Shown one piece after another: positions 1-7,206 of a DNA stretch of 24,679 nucleotides. The DNA lies in IMG/VR virus record IMGVR_UViG_3300027832_000103, positions 1 to 24,679 of that record; one strand, written 5' to 3'. The DNA comes from a virus. Every line of letters starts with the position of its first letter. Position 1 is the stretch's first letter. The translations under genes and the position numbers were made by a program. The notes under the pieces are model-generated. The model was given only the letters and a program-made list of their open reading frames with translations, did no database searches and had not been told where the DNA came from.

Positions 1-200
1 TGTTTTTCAATCACATTTGCTTTATCTTGTTCGACCAATTGTTCTACCTTGAGCAAATGGTCTTGCAACCATTGTGGCAATGCGTCAAATTCGCTTGTGG
101 TCGCGAGTAACTTGACCATATCAATGCCAAATTTTGTTTTCAATGGCGCATAGTGTTTGACCATGCCAGCCAATTGTGAGATTCGTGGGTTAGTTGCCAA
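1..200 (-). CDS. Partial head-region protein of unknown function (N-terminus only)
   Basis: An open frame runs off the left edge; about 66 residues are visible. I place the start at a TTG (198-200) preceded by a GAGAGG sequence about 9 nt upstream, giving an N-terminus MATNPRIS. An in-frame ATG at 162-164 is the alternative but lacks a ribosome-binding site. The gene overlaps the end of the ART-like gene by 11 bp, which fits the tight packing of this head operon. The visible part is mainly charged and helical, with no motif I recognise. Its position just after the MuF and ART-like genes would suit a scaffold, protease or another head gene, but nothing in the sequence decides this. Confidence 0.5.
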   Translation of the reverse strand, partial: MATNPRISQLAGMVKHYAPLKTKFGIDMVKLLATTSEFDALPQWLQDHLLKVEQLVEQDKANVIEK

Positions 201-1122
201 CAACTTGCACCGCCTCTCTGTTGAAAACGACTGTGTAGGTTTCAGTCAATCCAATATCTATCTGCATACCATCATAACCTTCTAAGATGAGGTCTGTCAC
301 AAGCGCATTGCCATAATCACCATAAAAGTTGTTAAAAATTGAATCTTCAGCGTCTGATGCTCGCGTGTTTATGTTGAGCTTGTCAATGGCATTGCTATTA
401 GATGCAGTTGCCACATCGAGCCAGCCGTCAGTATTGCCAACATCATAAACTTTTGCGTCTTTTTTCCAACCGCCTATCATCACATCTGCTGTGGTGTTGC
501 CATAAATGCGGTCATCGACAGCTCTTTGAGCATAATCCTGAGCAGTCGCTTTGGTATCAGAAAAGTAATACCCATCCCCATACTGACCAAGACCGATTCT
601 GTCATACTCAGATGTTTTGAAAGAGTCATTTGTAATATCAGCAGCGCCACGATAAAAGGGTTCGCCATCTAAATCGGCTACAGCAGCAACGATTTCGGGC
701 TTTCCACCTTTGCCCACACGCTCAAGCAATACTCGCATTTCCACATTCCCGTCTGCCGCTCCAGAAATGCCTAGTTCATCAATCGCTTCTTGAATGTCTA
801 AGCCGTCTTTTACAAGGTCGTCTGTCGATTTATAAGACCTCTTGCCCGCGTGGGTCGATTGGTCATGCTGACCCGCGAGGTGTTTGGTCACATTGTCAGT
901 TGCCCACGCTTGAAAGGCTTTCCAGTCGGCGACTAGTTCGGCGTATTCATTGTCTAATAAAATCAATTCGCCGACAGGCTTAATTGGCTTGACTGGTTTT
1001 TCCCACAAATTGTCAGCGGTTAGTTTTGCGATTACTTTTTTTGTATTGGTTATGTAATGTTCTGCATCTAACTCGGCAAGCAAGGTCGTGCCGCTTTTGT
1101 ATTCAAAAGGTAGCGTTATCAT
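190..1122 (-). CDS. Head-associated ADP-ribosyltransferase-like protein with HDQSTH motif
   Basis: This 310-residue protein has a C-terminal domain that looks like an ADP-ribosyltransferase fold. YRG lies at 157-159, a glycine-rich stretch ending GYYFSD at 184-189, and ETYTVVF at 294-300. These would supply the R-S-E triad of arginine-type ARTs (R158, S188, E294). Residues 81-93 carry HLAGQHDQSTHAG, a motif often seen in actinophage MuF-type proteins and present in related form in the gene just upstream. The first 80 residues are unrecognised. ATG is preceded by GAGGTGA and overlaps the MuF stop codon by 4 bp, so the two are probably translationally coupled. ART domains linked to head proteins can be packaged and injected (T4 Alt is the classic case), so I infer a virion-borne effector acting on host proteins. 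The ART assignment is from motif order only. Confidence 0.6.
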   Translation of the reverse strand: MITLPFEYKSGTTLLAELDAEHYITNTKKVIAKLTADNLWEKPVKPIKPVGELILLDNEYAELVADWKAFQAWATDNVTKHLAGQHDQSTHAGKRSYKSTDDLVKDGLDIQEAIDELGISGAADGNVEMRVLLERVGKGGKPEIVAAVADLDGEPFYRGAADITNDSFKTSEYDRIGLGQYGDGYYFSDTKATAQDYAQRAVDDRIYGNTTADVMIGGWKKDAKVYDVGNTDGWLDVATASNSNAIDKLNINTRASDAEDSIFNNFYGDYGNALVTDLILEGYDGMQIDIGLTETYTVVFNREAVQVVGN

Positions 1123-2954
1123 CGTTCAGTCACCTCATATTTGATGCCCAGCTCATCTAATTGTGTTGCTGGTATATCAATCATAGGCGAATGAAAGATA
1201 ATTTTGGCTATGTCTTTTAACTTAACTCCCCCATGCACTTGCGCTTCAATATAATTTTCATTCCAAAATCGAAGTGTGTCAAACATGTTTGTATTCTCAT
1301 TTTTACGGCTGTATGCGGCTCTTTGTGCAGTAGTGATTAAGTCCATAGTTCGTGGAACTTTGCCTGTGCCAGAGTTCGGCTTTTGGAATTTGTCTAAACT
1401 ATCACCGAGTGTATAAGTCGTTCTGCTCTTTACTTCATCTTTCAACACAACTTGAGCAGACCCGAAGTGGTCGCCAAAAGCGTAGAAAGCTTCTTGATTT
1501 TCTGCTGTTGGCAATACTGTGCCAGATACGGGTCTTGATTCATTGGGAAAAGTGCCTTCATAGCCAAACGCCGCTCGTTCATAAATCAATCTGTGGTCAA
1601 AATAAATGTCGCCTTTTGCATCAGGCATATCGAAGATGGTTTTCATTTTACCATCATCTAAAAGTGATTCAATTACTTGTTCGGGCATCATAACCGAAAC
1701 TGGATTGTCTTTCACGAAAGCACTAAACTCCTCATCTAACACTTTAAACTTATTTTCAAAACCTTCAGTAGCTGGTAAGGAACGAAACCCAAATCGATTC
1801 GCTCCGAAACGAATGTAGTCATCAGAAACCGCTGTCCCATCAGGTCGTTTTAATTCGTTCATTGCTTCCATGAATTTTTTGCCATCAGGACTAATCAATT
1901 CATCGTAACCAGCGGTGTTATAAGCCTTTGAGCCTCCTCGCCCATGAGTGGCTTGGTCATGTTTTCCGGGAAGATGTTTTACAATTTCGTTGAGAAAATC
2001 GCTTCCTGCCATCTTGGTCAATTCAATTGCACCCTTGGGCATTTTGCCACCACTTGCGGGAGTAAACACATTGTCAACATAGTCAGGCGGCAAGATGGCT
2101 ACCGAACAACGACAGTTGGGATGAGCGGGTGGCATCTTGTTCGATGACCCCGCAGAAACGCCTTCAGGGAATTGCCATTCTTCATTCCACCCAATGAGTG
2201 TGCCATCGAGGGGTTTGCAAATAGGACAAGCATCGGGTTCAGCAATCCATTCTTTTACTGAATCACTTGCGATAAGCCCAGCATCAACCCCAGCTTCCCA
2301 CCCAAGATAACGACCCGACATCGCCGCATCCATAATTTCAGTTCGTGCAATTGTTCTGGTGCGTGAGCCGAGTAATTTAGCGGCGTATTTTGCACCCATG
2401 TTTTGTGCTTTGATAGTAGCTTTGGTGGTGGATAATCCATTTTTGACAAACCGCTGGAATTGTCTGTCAATGAATTTATCGACTGCGGCGGCATCGCGCG
2501 AGGTGAGAGGTATTGTTGACTGCAAGCGTATTGCAGCGCCTTGATAAGTGATTAGACCTTGTTCTGCTTGTGCAATTACAGCGCGAACAGTATCTCGCAT
2601 TTGTTCGCTAATTTCAACGATGAGTTTTGCAGTGCGTTTTTTGGCGTATTGAACAGCTCGCTCATCTATCAACTCGAACATCAGGTTGGCATCAATGCCC
2701 CCAAGCTTAAAAGTCGCGACTCCTGATTTTCCAGCGGTATTGGCAATTAGCGTTTCGAGGTCGCCAAAACCTATTCTGATTTTATCCCAATCGACAAAAC
2801 CCAAAAAGGCATCTACATTGCCCATTCGCAATTGTTCAAAAGCGGCATCAGGTAATGTAGACCCAGATTCTTTCAGGGCAGCACGAAGAATTTTTAGGGC
2901 TTCTGCGGTAGCGGCATTAAATCCAGCTGGGAGAACCCAAGGATTCTTTGCCAT
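1119..2954 (-). CDS. MuF-type minor head protein fused to a DUF3626/ART-like C-terminal domain
   Basis: This 611-residue protein has three parts. Residues 100-290 form a Mu F-like head morphogenesis domain, with an ARTEIMDAA stretch near 203-211, a CPIC pair at 243-246 and the typical ending PPAHPNCRC near 275-283. Residues 327-338 hold HLPGKHDQATHG, the linker motif shared with the next gene. From 345 on is a separate domain with RPVSG (474-478), FGSAQVVL (497-504), RTTYTLGDS (511-519) and YIEAQVHGG (568-576). That order resembles what I recall of DUF3626, possibly an ART-like fold. MuF proteins sit at the head-portal junction in few copies and often carry toxin or enzyme tails. The start has an ideal GAGGAG site. 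It follows the portal gene by 2 bp. Confidence 0.8.
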   Translation of the reverse strand: MAKNPWVLPAGFNAATAEALKILRAALKESGSTLPDAAFEQLRMGNVDAFLGFVDWDKIRIGFGDLETLIANTAGKSGVATFKLGGIDANLMFELIDERAVQYAKKRTAKLIVEISEQMRDTVRAVIAQAEQGLITYQGAAIRLQSTIPLTSRDAAAVDKFIDRQFQRFVKNGLSTTKATIKAQNMGAKYAAKLLGSRTRTIARTEIMDAAMSGRYLGWEAGVDAGLIASDSVKEWIAEPDACPICKPLDGTLIGWNEEWQFPEGVSAGSSNKMPPAHPNCRCSVAILPPDYVDNVFTPASGGKMPKGAIELTKMAGSDFLNEIVKHLPGKHDQATHGRGGSKAYNTAGYDELISPDGKKFMEAMNELKRPDGTAVSDDYIRFGANRFGFRSLPATEGFENKFKVLDEEFSAFVKDNPVSVMMPEQVIESLLDDGKMKTIFDMPDAKGDIYFDHRLIYERAAFGYEGTFPNESRPVSGTVLPTAENQEAFYAFGDHFGSAQVVLKDEVKSRTTYTLGDSLDKFQKPNSGTGKVPRTMDLITTAQRAAYSRKNENTNMFDTLRFWNENYIEAQVHGGVKLKDIAKIIFHSPMIDIPATQLDELGIKYEVTER

Positions 2955-2956
2955 TA

Positions 2957-4234
2957 TTACTCCTCAGCCAGTGGCGGGATATCTGCCTGTCGTCTAGCCC
3001 AAGCCTCTAGGTCTGGGTCGCTCATAGTTAGGATACCCGAATCTGCCAACGCAGACAAGTAAGGCGCGAGTGCAGAAAGGTCTGACCTAGCAACCGAACC
3101 GAATACTAATTTAGGTGGCGTTTTGCAACTCATCCCGTTTAGTTTTAGCAGTTTTTTTATCGCGTTCTTATTGAAAACCTCGGCGATGGATTTTGCAAGC
3201 GACTCAATAATCATCTGCCATGATTCAAGCTTTTGAGAACCCAGAGCAAACGAACCCACATTGCCTTGTCCCAGCAAGACAAAATCAGCAAGCATCGAGG
3301 TGGCAATCATTTTGTTGTAGCGGTCAATAATTGCGCCTGTGTCAAAAGAACGCGACCCACCTGAGCTTAGAAGTTCGAGGGTGAGAACCTTAGTGCCGTT
3401 TTCGTCAGTTATGAAGGGTAAGACAGCACCTTCGGATTGATTCCTCTTAATGTTCGTCACCAATGATTGAACTGCCGCTAACGACTGTGCCGCACCTTCG
3501 TCACCATCGCTGGCAAACCATTCGTTCGGCGCATACACAACTGGGTAGCCCGCTAGGTCGCGCTCAATGCCAATGGCTTCAATTTCTTGAATACGCTTTT
3601 TGTAATACCAAGAAGTGTAAGCCTTACGCAACAACGAAACGCCTTCTGGGTTATCCTTAAATTCATTTGTTCTGAACAGGAGCGACTTCTCGTAGGGAAT
3701 GTAGTGCATACCCGTAGTGATGTCTTGCTGAACCATTCCTTTGACTTTGCCGTTACCTGCAAATTCCCACCTCAAGTAAGAATCCTGTGAGCGAATTGTA
3801 AAATTCTTCCAACCTATTCGACCATCAGCAGATGCGGAGCGATACTTTTCCGAAGGATTGTATTCGCCACCTCGAATTTTATAAATGACCTCAAGCCATG
3901 ACCATCCGTAGATGAGCATTGACAAAATCTGAGAAAGGGTAACATCCCATGAATCTTCGGTGTCCTTAAATGCGCTGTCAATAAATTCATAGGCGATAAG
4001 TTCTTCTGCTGTCGCTTCTTCGGGTTTCTCGATGTGCCAATCAAGGCGACCCATTACCTCATTGAAGGCGAGTAAAATTCCGCCAACGATTGGGTCATTG
4101 TCAGCCATCTCACGAAACGCTTGTCTTGCTTTCGTGCCTTGCAGTTGAGGCAGAAATTCTTCAAGAACAAATCCCCCAGAACGCCTTAGTCCTGTTGCGC
4201 CCACTTCAGTAAATTTAGTATTCTTAGTAGTCAT
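2957..4234 (-). CDS. Phage portal protein (DUF935/Mu gp29-like)
   Basis: The 425-residue protein should form the dodecameric ring at the head vertex through which DNA enters and leaves. Recognisable features are an N-terminal stretch on small-residue repacking (NDPIVGGILLAF, 46-57), a central YGWSWLEVIY segment, a LFRTNEF stretch and the conserved FVLLGQGNVGSFALGSQ region near 317-333, all typical of the Mu-like/DUF935 portal group. Length is in the range of the shorter actinophage portals. It lies directly upstream of the MuF head protein, the usual order. Its ATG lies inside the end of the preceding small gene (11-bp overlap), with only a weak ribosome-binding site, so coupling to that gene is likely. 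Confidence 0.88.
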   Translation of the reverse strand: MTTKNTKFTEVGATGLRRSGGFVLEEFLPQLQGTKARQAFREMADNDPIVGGILLAFNEVMGRLDWHIEKPEEATAEELIAYEFIDSAFKDTEDSWDVTLSQILSMLIYGWSWLEVIYKIRGGEYNPSEKYRSASADGRIGWKNFTIRSQDSYLRWEFAGNGKVKGMVQQDITTGMHYIPYEKSLLFRTNEFKDNPEGVSLLRKAYTSWYYKKRIQEIEAIGIERDLAGYPVVYAPNEWFASDGDEGAAQSLAAVQSLVTNIKRNQSEGAVLPFITDENGTKVLTLELLSSGGSRSFDTGAIIDRYNKMIATSMLADFVLLGQGNVGSFALGSQKLESWQMIIESLAKSIAEVFNKNAIKKLLKLNGMSCKTPPKLVFGSVARSDLSALAPYLSALADSGILTMSDPDLEAWARRQADIPPLAEE

Positions 4235-4451
4235 CTTCGTCTAAGTCCAATTCTCCGTATGAGTTTTGTTCATTATAAAGGCTCGCCTCAAGTGTTTTCA
4301 TTGTAAGCGCAAGCGCCTGATTACTTTTGAACCCCGACTCCAAGAAGGCAGAGTAGGTTTCGTGAGTCAAAATTGCCATCTGTAGCAACGGACCTACAAC
4401 ATCTTCAGGCATTTGCCCATCCGCTATAATTCCATCGCCCTCGTCTGCCAT
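4224..4451 (-). CDS. Small acidic protein preceding the portal gene
   Basis: A 75-residue acidic protein ending in a very acidic tail (GELDLDEDDY). The middle (VVGPLLQMAILTHETYSAFLESGF) looks helical. It overlaps the portal start by 11 bp and is therefore likely to be co-translated with it. I do not recognise a family. The ribosome-binding site is weak (GTGGGA about 11 nt upstream). It is the first gene of the minus-strand head operon visible here. Confidence 0.6.
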   Translation of the reverse strand: MADEGDGIIADGQMPEDVVGPLLQMAILTHETYSAFLESGFKSNQALALTMKTLEASLYNEQNSYGELDLDEDDY

Positions 4452-4644
4452 TCAACAAGTGTCCCACTCACGCGCTCGGTTTGATTACTGACACGCAGAC
4501 AACACAAAGTCACAGAAATGGCTAAGGGGTTTGATTTTGCAGCAGGGGTGATTGGTCGTGCTGTAGGTTCAAACCCGCTCAGAGGCGCTCACAGGCAGCG
4601 TGATGGCACTCTTTTGGATGTCTGTTGCTCTAAGGTTCATCTGC

Positions 4645-4815
4645 TTATACATCACAAATTTCCACATCCCCTATGCTCATTTCAATGTCGTTGAACTCCA
4701 GCTTTTCTTCAAAATACAACGCAGACGCTTCTTCTCTCGCTTGCTCCTCGTTGTCGGCTTCGACTTCCACAGCCGCTGTTCTCAGTTCCGTAACTTCAAC
4801 CATGTATGTTTTCAT
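4645..4815 (-). CDS. DpnD/PcfM-like small protein
   Basis: A 56-residue ORF with a very good ribosome-binding site (GAAAGGA, 7 nt from ATG). The pattern is a short beta strand beginning KTYMVEVTE, then VEVEADNEEQAREEA, then a tyrosine and an acidic second half ending GDVEICDV. This matches my memory of the DpnD/PcfM C-terminal family (Y.VEV.E....VEVEA...EEA...Y). That family is found in phages, plasmids and the DpnII locus, and its molecular role is unclear to me. The opposite strand is also open over this interval, but without a ribosome-binding site. Confidence 0.7.
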   Translation of the reverse strand: MKTYMVEVTELRTAAVEVEADNEEQAREEASALYFEEKLEFNDIEMSIGDVEICDV

Positions 4816-4901
4816 TTTTTTCCTTTCGTTGTCATTGCATTAGACAATCTTATCGATGAAGTGGCAAACCCCTCACCCGAAAGCAAGGGGCAGCGGTGAG
4901 A

Positions 4902-5186
4902 CTAAGGAATGGTAACTTCCCAGCCGTTTTCAACCTTCACAACATTTCCTGGAAGTTGATAACCGAAGTCAAAGCCCTGCTCTAATTTCAGCATTGCATT
5001 GACTGTCGCAGCATAAGAACACTCGTCAGCGATTTCCTGTGTCGAATAAGTTCTCCATCCAACTTTACAGCCAGACCTTTGACTAACAAAGTCCTGTTCT
5101 GAATAGTTGATTTCTTTCCATTCAGCCATAGGAACGGTTTCGACAAGATTGTCTGCCGCATCTATTTCATGATATTTCATATTCAT
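4902..5186 (-). CDS. Hypothetical protein transcribed from a consensus promoter
   Basis: A 94-residue protein with the start set by a GGGGGTGGG ribosome-binding site 2-3 nt upstream. Residues 46-66 read as a helix (STQEIADECSYAATVNAML), followed by a strand-rich end (GNVVKVENGWEVTIP). No family recognised. It has its own consensus promoter 20 bp upstream, back-to-back with the promoter of the plus-strand small-gene block, so it is probably expressed early or strongly, possibly together with the downstream DpnD-like gene. Confidence 0.65.
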   Translation of the reverse strand: MNMKYHEIDAADNLVETVPMAEWKEINYSEQDFVSQRSGCKVGWRTYSTQEIADECSYAATVNAMLKLEQGFDFGYQLPGNVVKVENGWEVTIP

Positions 5187-5206
5187 TTCCCACCCCCTTC
5201 ATTTGT

Positions 5207-5235
5207 ATTATAACATAGGTGTAGTTGATTGTCAA
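5207..5235 (-). promoter_or_regulatory. Consensus sigma-70-type promoter, minus strand
   Basis: Read on the minus strand: TTGACA (5230-5235), 17 bp, TATAAT (5207-5212), a perfect match to consensus. Transcription would start about 5200, giving a very short leader before the 94-residue gene at 5186. Its -35 box shares one base with the -35 box of the plus-strand promoter, and both sit in the 11-bp palindrome GATTGTCAATC (5227-5237). Confidence 0.8.
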
Positions 5236-5253
5236 TCTTATGTGTGTTATAAT
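5225..5253 (+). promoter_or_regulatory. Sigma-70-type promoter of the plus-strand small-gene block
   Basis: TTGATT (5225-5230), 17 bp, TATAAT (5248-5253), preceded by TGTG directly upstream of the -10 box. A strong AGGAGG ribosome-binding site follows at 5262-5267, so the leader is barely longer than the ribosome-binding site itself. The region from TGTGTTA to AGGAGGTGA is repeated almost unchanged at 6576-6603. Confidence 0.8.
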
Positions 5254-5274
5254 GTAAATGTAGGAGGTGAAAAA

Positions 5275-5547
5275 ATGACGAAACAAAGAGCATATGCAAA
5301 AGCCCAAGAGTTGGGTGCAACCATTGAGGATGATGGATGCGTTTATCAACTCATTGCGCCAATCGGGAAAGTATCGAGCGCGTCTTTTACTCATTACTCT
5401 CCGTTTAGTTATGAGGATGGCATCAAAGACCCTTGGAGCGGTAGAACGGTGTGGCAAGACATAATTGAATTTCTGACTTATGGCTATGAACCTTGCCCGA
5501 CAAACGAGTGTGATGTTTGTCAAGAAGAATTTGACACAAAACATTGA
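5275..5547 (+). CDS. Hypothetical protein with C-terminal zinc-knuckle-like cysteines
   Basis: A 90-residue protein. I set the start at ATG 5275 because AGGAGG lies 7 nt upstream; an in-frame upstream ATG at 5203 would precede the promoter. The C-terminus holds CPTNECDVCQEEFDTKH, with spaced cysteines and a final histidine that could bind zinc. The body shows no recognised fold. First gene of the plus-strand small-gene block. Confidence 0.75.
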   Translation: MTKQRAYAKAQELGATIEDDGCVYQLIAPIGKVSSASFTHYSPFSYEDGIKDPWSGRTVWQDIIEFLTYGYEPCPTNECDVCQEEFDTKH

Positions 5548-5561
5548 CATTGTGTTATTAT
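5531..5561 (+). promoter_or_regulatory. Possible promoter before the 56-residue gene
   Basis: TATTAT (5556-5561) preceded by TGTGT, as in the neighbouring promoters. A TTGACA lies at 5531-5536 with a 19-bp spacer, and a second TTGACA at 5544-5549 is followed 16 bp later by TTGTAA. Spacing is not ideal in either reading. Confidence 0.35.
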
Positions 5562-5586
5562 TGTTTTGTAAGAGAAAGGAGACATC

Positions 5587-5757
5587 ATGAAGGTCGGAGA
5601 CAAAGTTTGGATTTATGTTGGTTCGTTTTGGGAGAAGGCGCAAGTAGTGGCTAAACCCGAAAACATGAGTGCGAAGCGAGGGAGAGTGTTTGTTCAATGT
5701 GAAGCCTTCGGTCAGGTCTATCGGTATAACAAAGAATTTGTAAGGAGGGAAAACTAA
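5587..5757 (+). CDS. Small beta-rich hypothetical protein (SH3/KOW-like in feel)
   Basis: A 56-residue ORF with an AAAGGAGA ribosome-binding site. The sequence begins MKVGDKVWIYVGSFWEKAQVV and ends VYRYNKEFVRREN. The GDKVW...A.V start and a short strand pattern suggest a small beta barrel of the kind found in many phage proteins, but no function follows. It ends in TAATG, sharing one base with the next start. Confidence 0.7.
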   Translation: MKVGDKVWIYVGSFWEKAQVVAKPENMSAKRGRVFVQCEAFGQVYRYNKEFVRREN

Positions 5758-5867
5758 TGGATATGAAAACTACTGTTGTGTGTGCAGAGTGTAAGAGATT
5801 CTTTAATCTCAAAGATGAAGATGATTCCAACGAGTGGTATTACGGACACGATTGTGAGGATAGCTAA
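5757..5867 (+). CDS. Tiny zinc-ribbon-like protein, 36 residues
   Basis: An ORF of 36 residues with an excellent AGGAGGG ribosome-binding site. It has a CAEC pair at 9-12 and an H-D-C trio near 31-33, a layout that could hold one zinc ion. Both ends overlap neighbours by one base (TAATG), so it is translated as part of the block. Confidence 0.65.
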   Translation: MDMKTTVVCAECKRFFNLKDEDDSNEWYYGHDCEDS

Positions 5868-6232
5868 TGGCTGACTATGACCAACTAAAAAAAGTGATGT
5901 ATAAAGAATGGGAAAGGATAGATGGCGAGCGAGGCGCGTGGATGAAAACAGCAATTGACGAAGCCGTTCCTACTCGCACCAAAGACATAAAAGCTCAATG
6001 GGTGCAAATGCCATATGAGTTTTGTGATGCGTGGCAAGACAAATGTGGAATTATGTCCATGTCTATGATAAACGATTCCCAAATTCTTGCCATAGAATAT
6101 CCGTCTCGCTCAGACGCGAAACAAGAGTCCTGCACAATTGAACAATTGATGTTGGTCGATTTGTATCTATATATTGAAGGACAATATGTATGCGCTCACC
6201 GAGAGATAACAGAACAGAAAGAGGAATACTGA
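5867..6232 (+). CDS. Hypothetical protein, 121 residues
   Basis: A 121-residue protein that starts at TAATG, overlapping the preceding stop. It is largely helical at the N-terminus (DYDQLKKVMYKEWERIDGERGAW) and has several tryptophans. The C-terminus ends in a charged EITEQKEEY. I recognise no family. Short overlaps on both sides place it in the same transcript. Confidence 0.75.
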   Translation: MADYDQLKKVMYKEWERIDGERGAWMKTAIDEAVPTRTKDIKAQWVQMPYEFCDAWQDKCGIMSMSMINDSQILAIEYPSRSDAKQESCTIEQLMLVDLYLYIEGQYVCAHREITEQKEEY

Positions 6233-6414
6233 TGAGCAAGACAGCGTATTTTATGACTGACGAACAGGCGGAAATGCTGGCAGAATTATTAGCAGACAAA
6301 CTTGAATTGGTTTTACTCAAGGCGGATTCCAAATTTTATGAAACCATGAAACCTGTCCATGAGACATTAACAAGAAGTTGGACTTGGAACACTAATGGGG
6401 AGGTCGCGAAATGA
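6232..6414 (+). CDS. Small helical hypothetical protein
   Basis: 60 residues. The start is ATG 6232 (TGATG overlap, AGAGGA upstream) rather than an earlier in-frame ATG inside the previous gene. The N-terminal half (TDEQAEMLAELLADKLELVLL) is amphipathic and may dimerise. No family recognised. Confidence 0.65.
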   Translation: MSKTAYFMTDEQAEMLAELLADKLELVLLKADSKFYETMKPVHETLTRSWTWNTNGEVAK

Positions 6415-6557
6415 CAACTCATAAACTACAAGCCACAGTTTGCTATCAATGCGAGGTTGCGATGTTGGCGAACCCCAAGAACATTCATCCTCTTTGTTCT
6501 GACTGCGAAGATGGGTTTGCAGAATGGTTCTCTGAACAGATGATACAGCTTGGGTAA
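6411..6557 (+). CDS. Tiny zinc-ribbon protein with two CxxC pairs
   Basis: 48 residues, starting in an ATGA overlap with the previous gene. CYQC at 11-14 and CSDC at 29-32, separated by 14 residues, form a clear zinc-ribbon pattern. The tail (FAEWFSEQMIQLG) is helical. Small zinc ribbons of this kind can be transcription or translation modulators, but nothing shown here says which. Confidence 0.7.
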   Translation: MTTHKLQATVCYQCEVAMLANPKNIHPLCSDCEDGFAEWFSEQMIQLG

Positions 6558-6586
6558 TTGTCAGGTGTGTGATTATGTGTTACAAT
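6558..6586 (+). promoter_or_regulatory. Second copy of the TGTGTTA promoter and leader
   Basis: TTGTCA (6558-6563), 17 bp, TACAAT (6581-6586), again with TGTGT just before the -10 box, followed by AATGTAGGAGGTGA. The stretch 6576-6603 is nearly the same as 5243-5270. It should give an internal boost to the genes from 6609 on. Confidence 0.7.
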
Positions 6587-6608
6587 GTGAATGTAGGAGG
6601 TGAGAAAG

Positions 6609-6791
6609 ATGGGTGGCAATATGATGTGCAATTTCTGCTGTGAATACCGCGAGTGTTTTGATGTGGTTCACAAAAATGCGAAATTGAAATTTGGCATGTG
6701 CTATCGCTGTGCATACAGTTACAACGGCACAGATGTTTGGCGTGTGTTAAGCGATGAAGGGATGAAAGAAAATGAAAAACAAAATAGCTAA
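6609..6791 (+). CDS. Cysteine-rich zinc-ribbon-like protein, 60 residues
   Basis: I use ATG 6609, 8 nt after AGGAGG, not the GTG at 6600 that overlaps the ribosome-binding site. The protein has CNFCC near the start, a further cysteine, and CYRC near residue 32, a possible treble-clef or ribbon. It overlaps the next gene by 20 bp. Confidence 0.7.
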   Translation: MGGNMMCNFCCEYRECFDVVHKNAKLKFGMCYRCAYSYNGTDVWRVLSDEGMKENEKQNS

Positions 6792-7206
6792 TGATACAAA
6801 ATCAGGTTCAAGTGACAAAACGATTGTCGCGTGGAATGGTGAAACTTACAAGGGCGTTGGTGCTTATTATGAACGCATCCCCGCAATAGGTGAGTTTCAA
6901 TCTTTTACAGATGAGGAAATAATCCGCTTGGCGATTTTTGCGTGGAATGAGTCGCAGACACTTACCGATGAAGAATTGATTGATTTGGCGGTGACTGAGA
7001 GATGGTCGTTCGTGACTGAATGTGAATCAGAAGCAAAATTTGCTGAAGAAATGATTGATTCAAGTGGGTTCGAGGGCTTGCCCAACTGGGTGAAGATTGA
7101 TTATCAAGCAACTTGGGACACCGAGCTACGCTTTGATTATTTTTGCTATGACATTATTACAATTGACGGCATTTACAAGAAATACTTCTGGTCAAATAAC
7201 TATTAA
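6772..7206 (+). CDS. Acidic hypothetical protein, weakly ArdA-like at the C-terminus
   Basis: A 144-residue strongly acidic protein with two repeated helices (TDEEIIRLAIFAWNES and TDEELIDLAVTERW). The last 55 residues (AKFAEEMIDSSGFEGLPNW..., then IDYQATWDTELRFDYFCYD) recall the C-terminal part of ArdA-type antirestriction proteins, which mimic DNA. The similarity is faint and the protein could equally be an unrelated acidic protein. A DNA-mimic role would fit with a genome that also seems to modify its DNA. The ribosome-binding site is GAAGGGA within the previous gene. Confidence 0.6.
   Translation: MKNKIANDTKSGSSDKTIVAWNGETYKGVGAYYERIPAIGEFQSFTDEEIIRLAIFAWNESQTLTDEELIDLAVTERWSFVTECESEAKFAEEMIDSSGFEGLPNWVKIDYQATWDTELRFDYFCYDIITIDGIYKKYFWSNNY

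Noticed and set aside
2686-2997. 103-residue plus-strand ORF
   Set aside because: Antisense to the well-supported MuF gene and portal end.
4558-4582. tRNA T-arm-like sequence GGTTCAAACCC
   Set aside because: The flanking bases do not form a T stem or acceptor stem on either strand.
4519-4700. Plus-strand ORF starting MAKGFDFAAGVIGR
   Set aside because: No ribosome-binding site, and its second half overlaps the well-supported DpnD-like gene on the opposite strand.
4600-4899. 99-residue plus-strand ORF with hydrophobic stretches
   Set aside because: It is antisense to the DpnD-like gene; no ribosome-binding site and an unnatural phenylalanine-rich composition.
4840-4900. Terminator-like CTCACC/GGTGAG hairpin
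   Set aside because: The stem is short, the loop long, and there is no T run on either strand.
5167-5697. 176-residue minus-strand ORF
   Set aside because: It is antisense to two plus-strand genes with good ribosome-binding sites and crosses the divergent promoters; likely a shadow.
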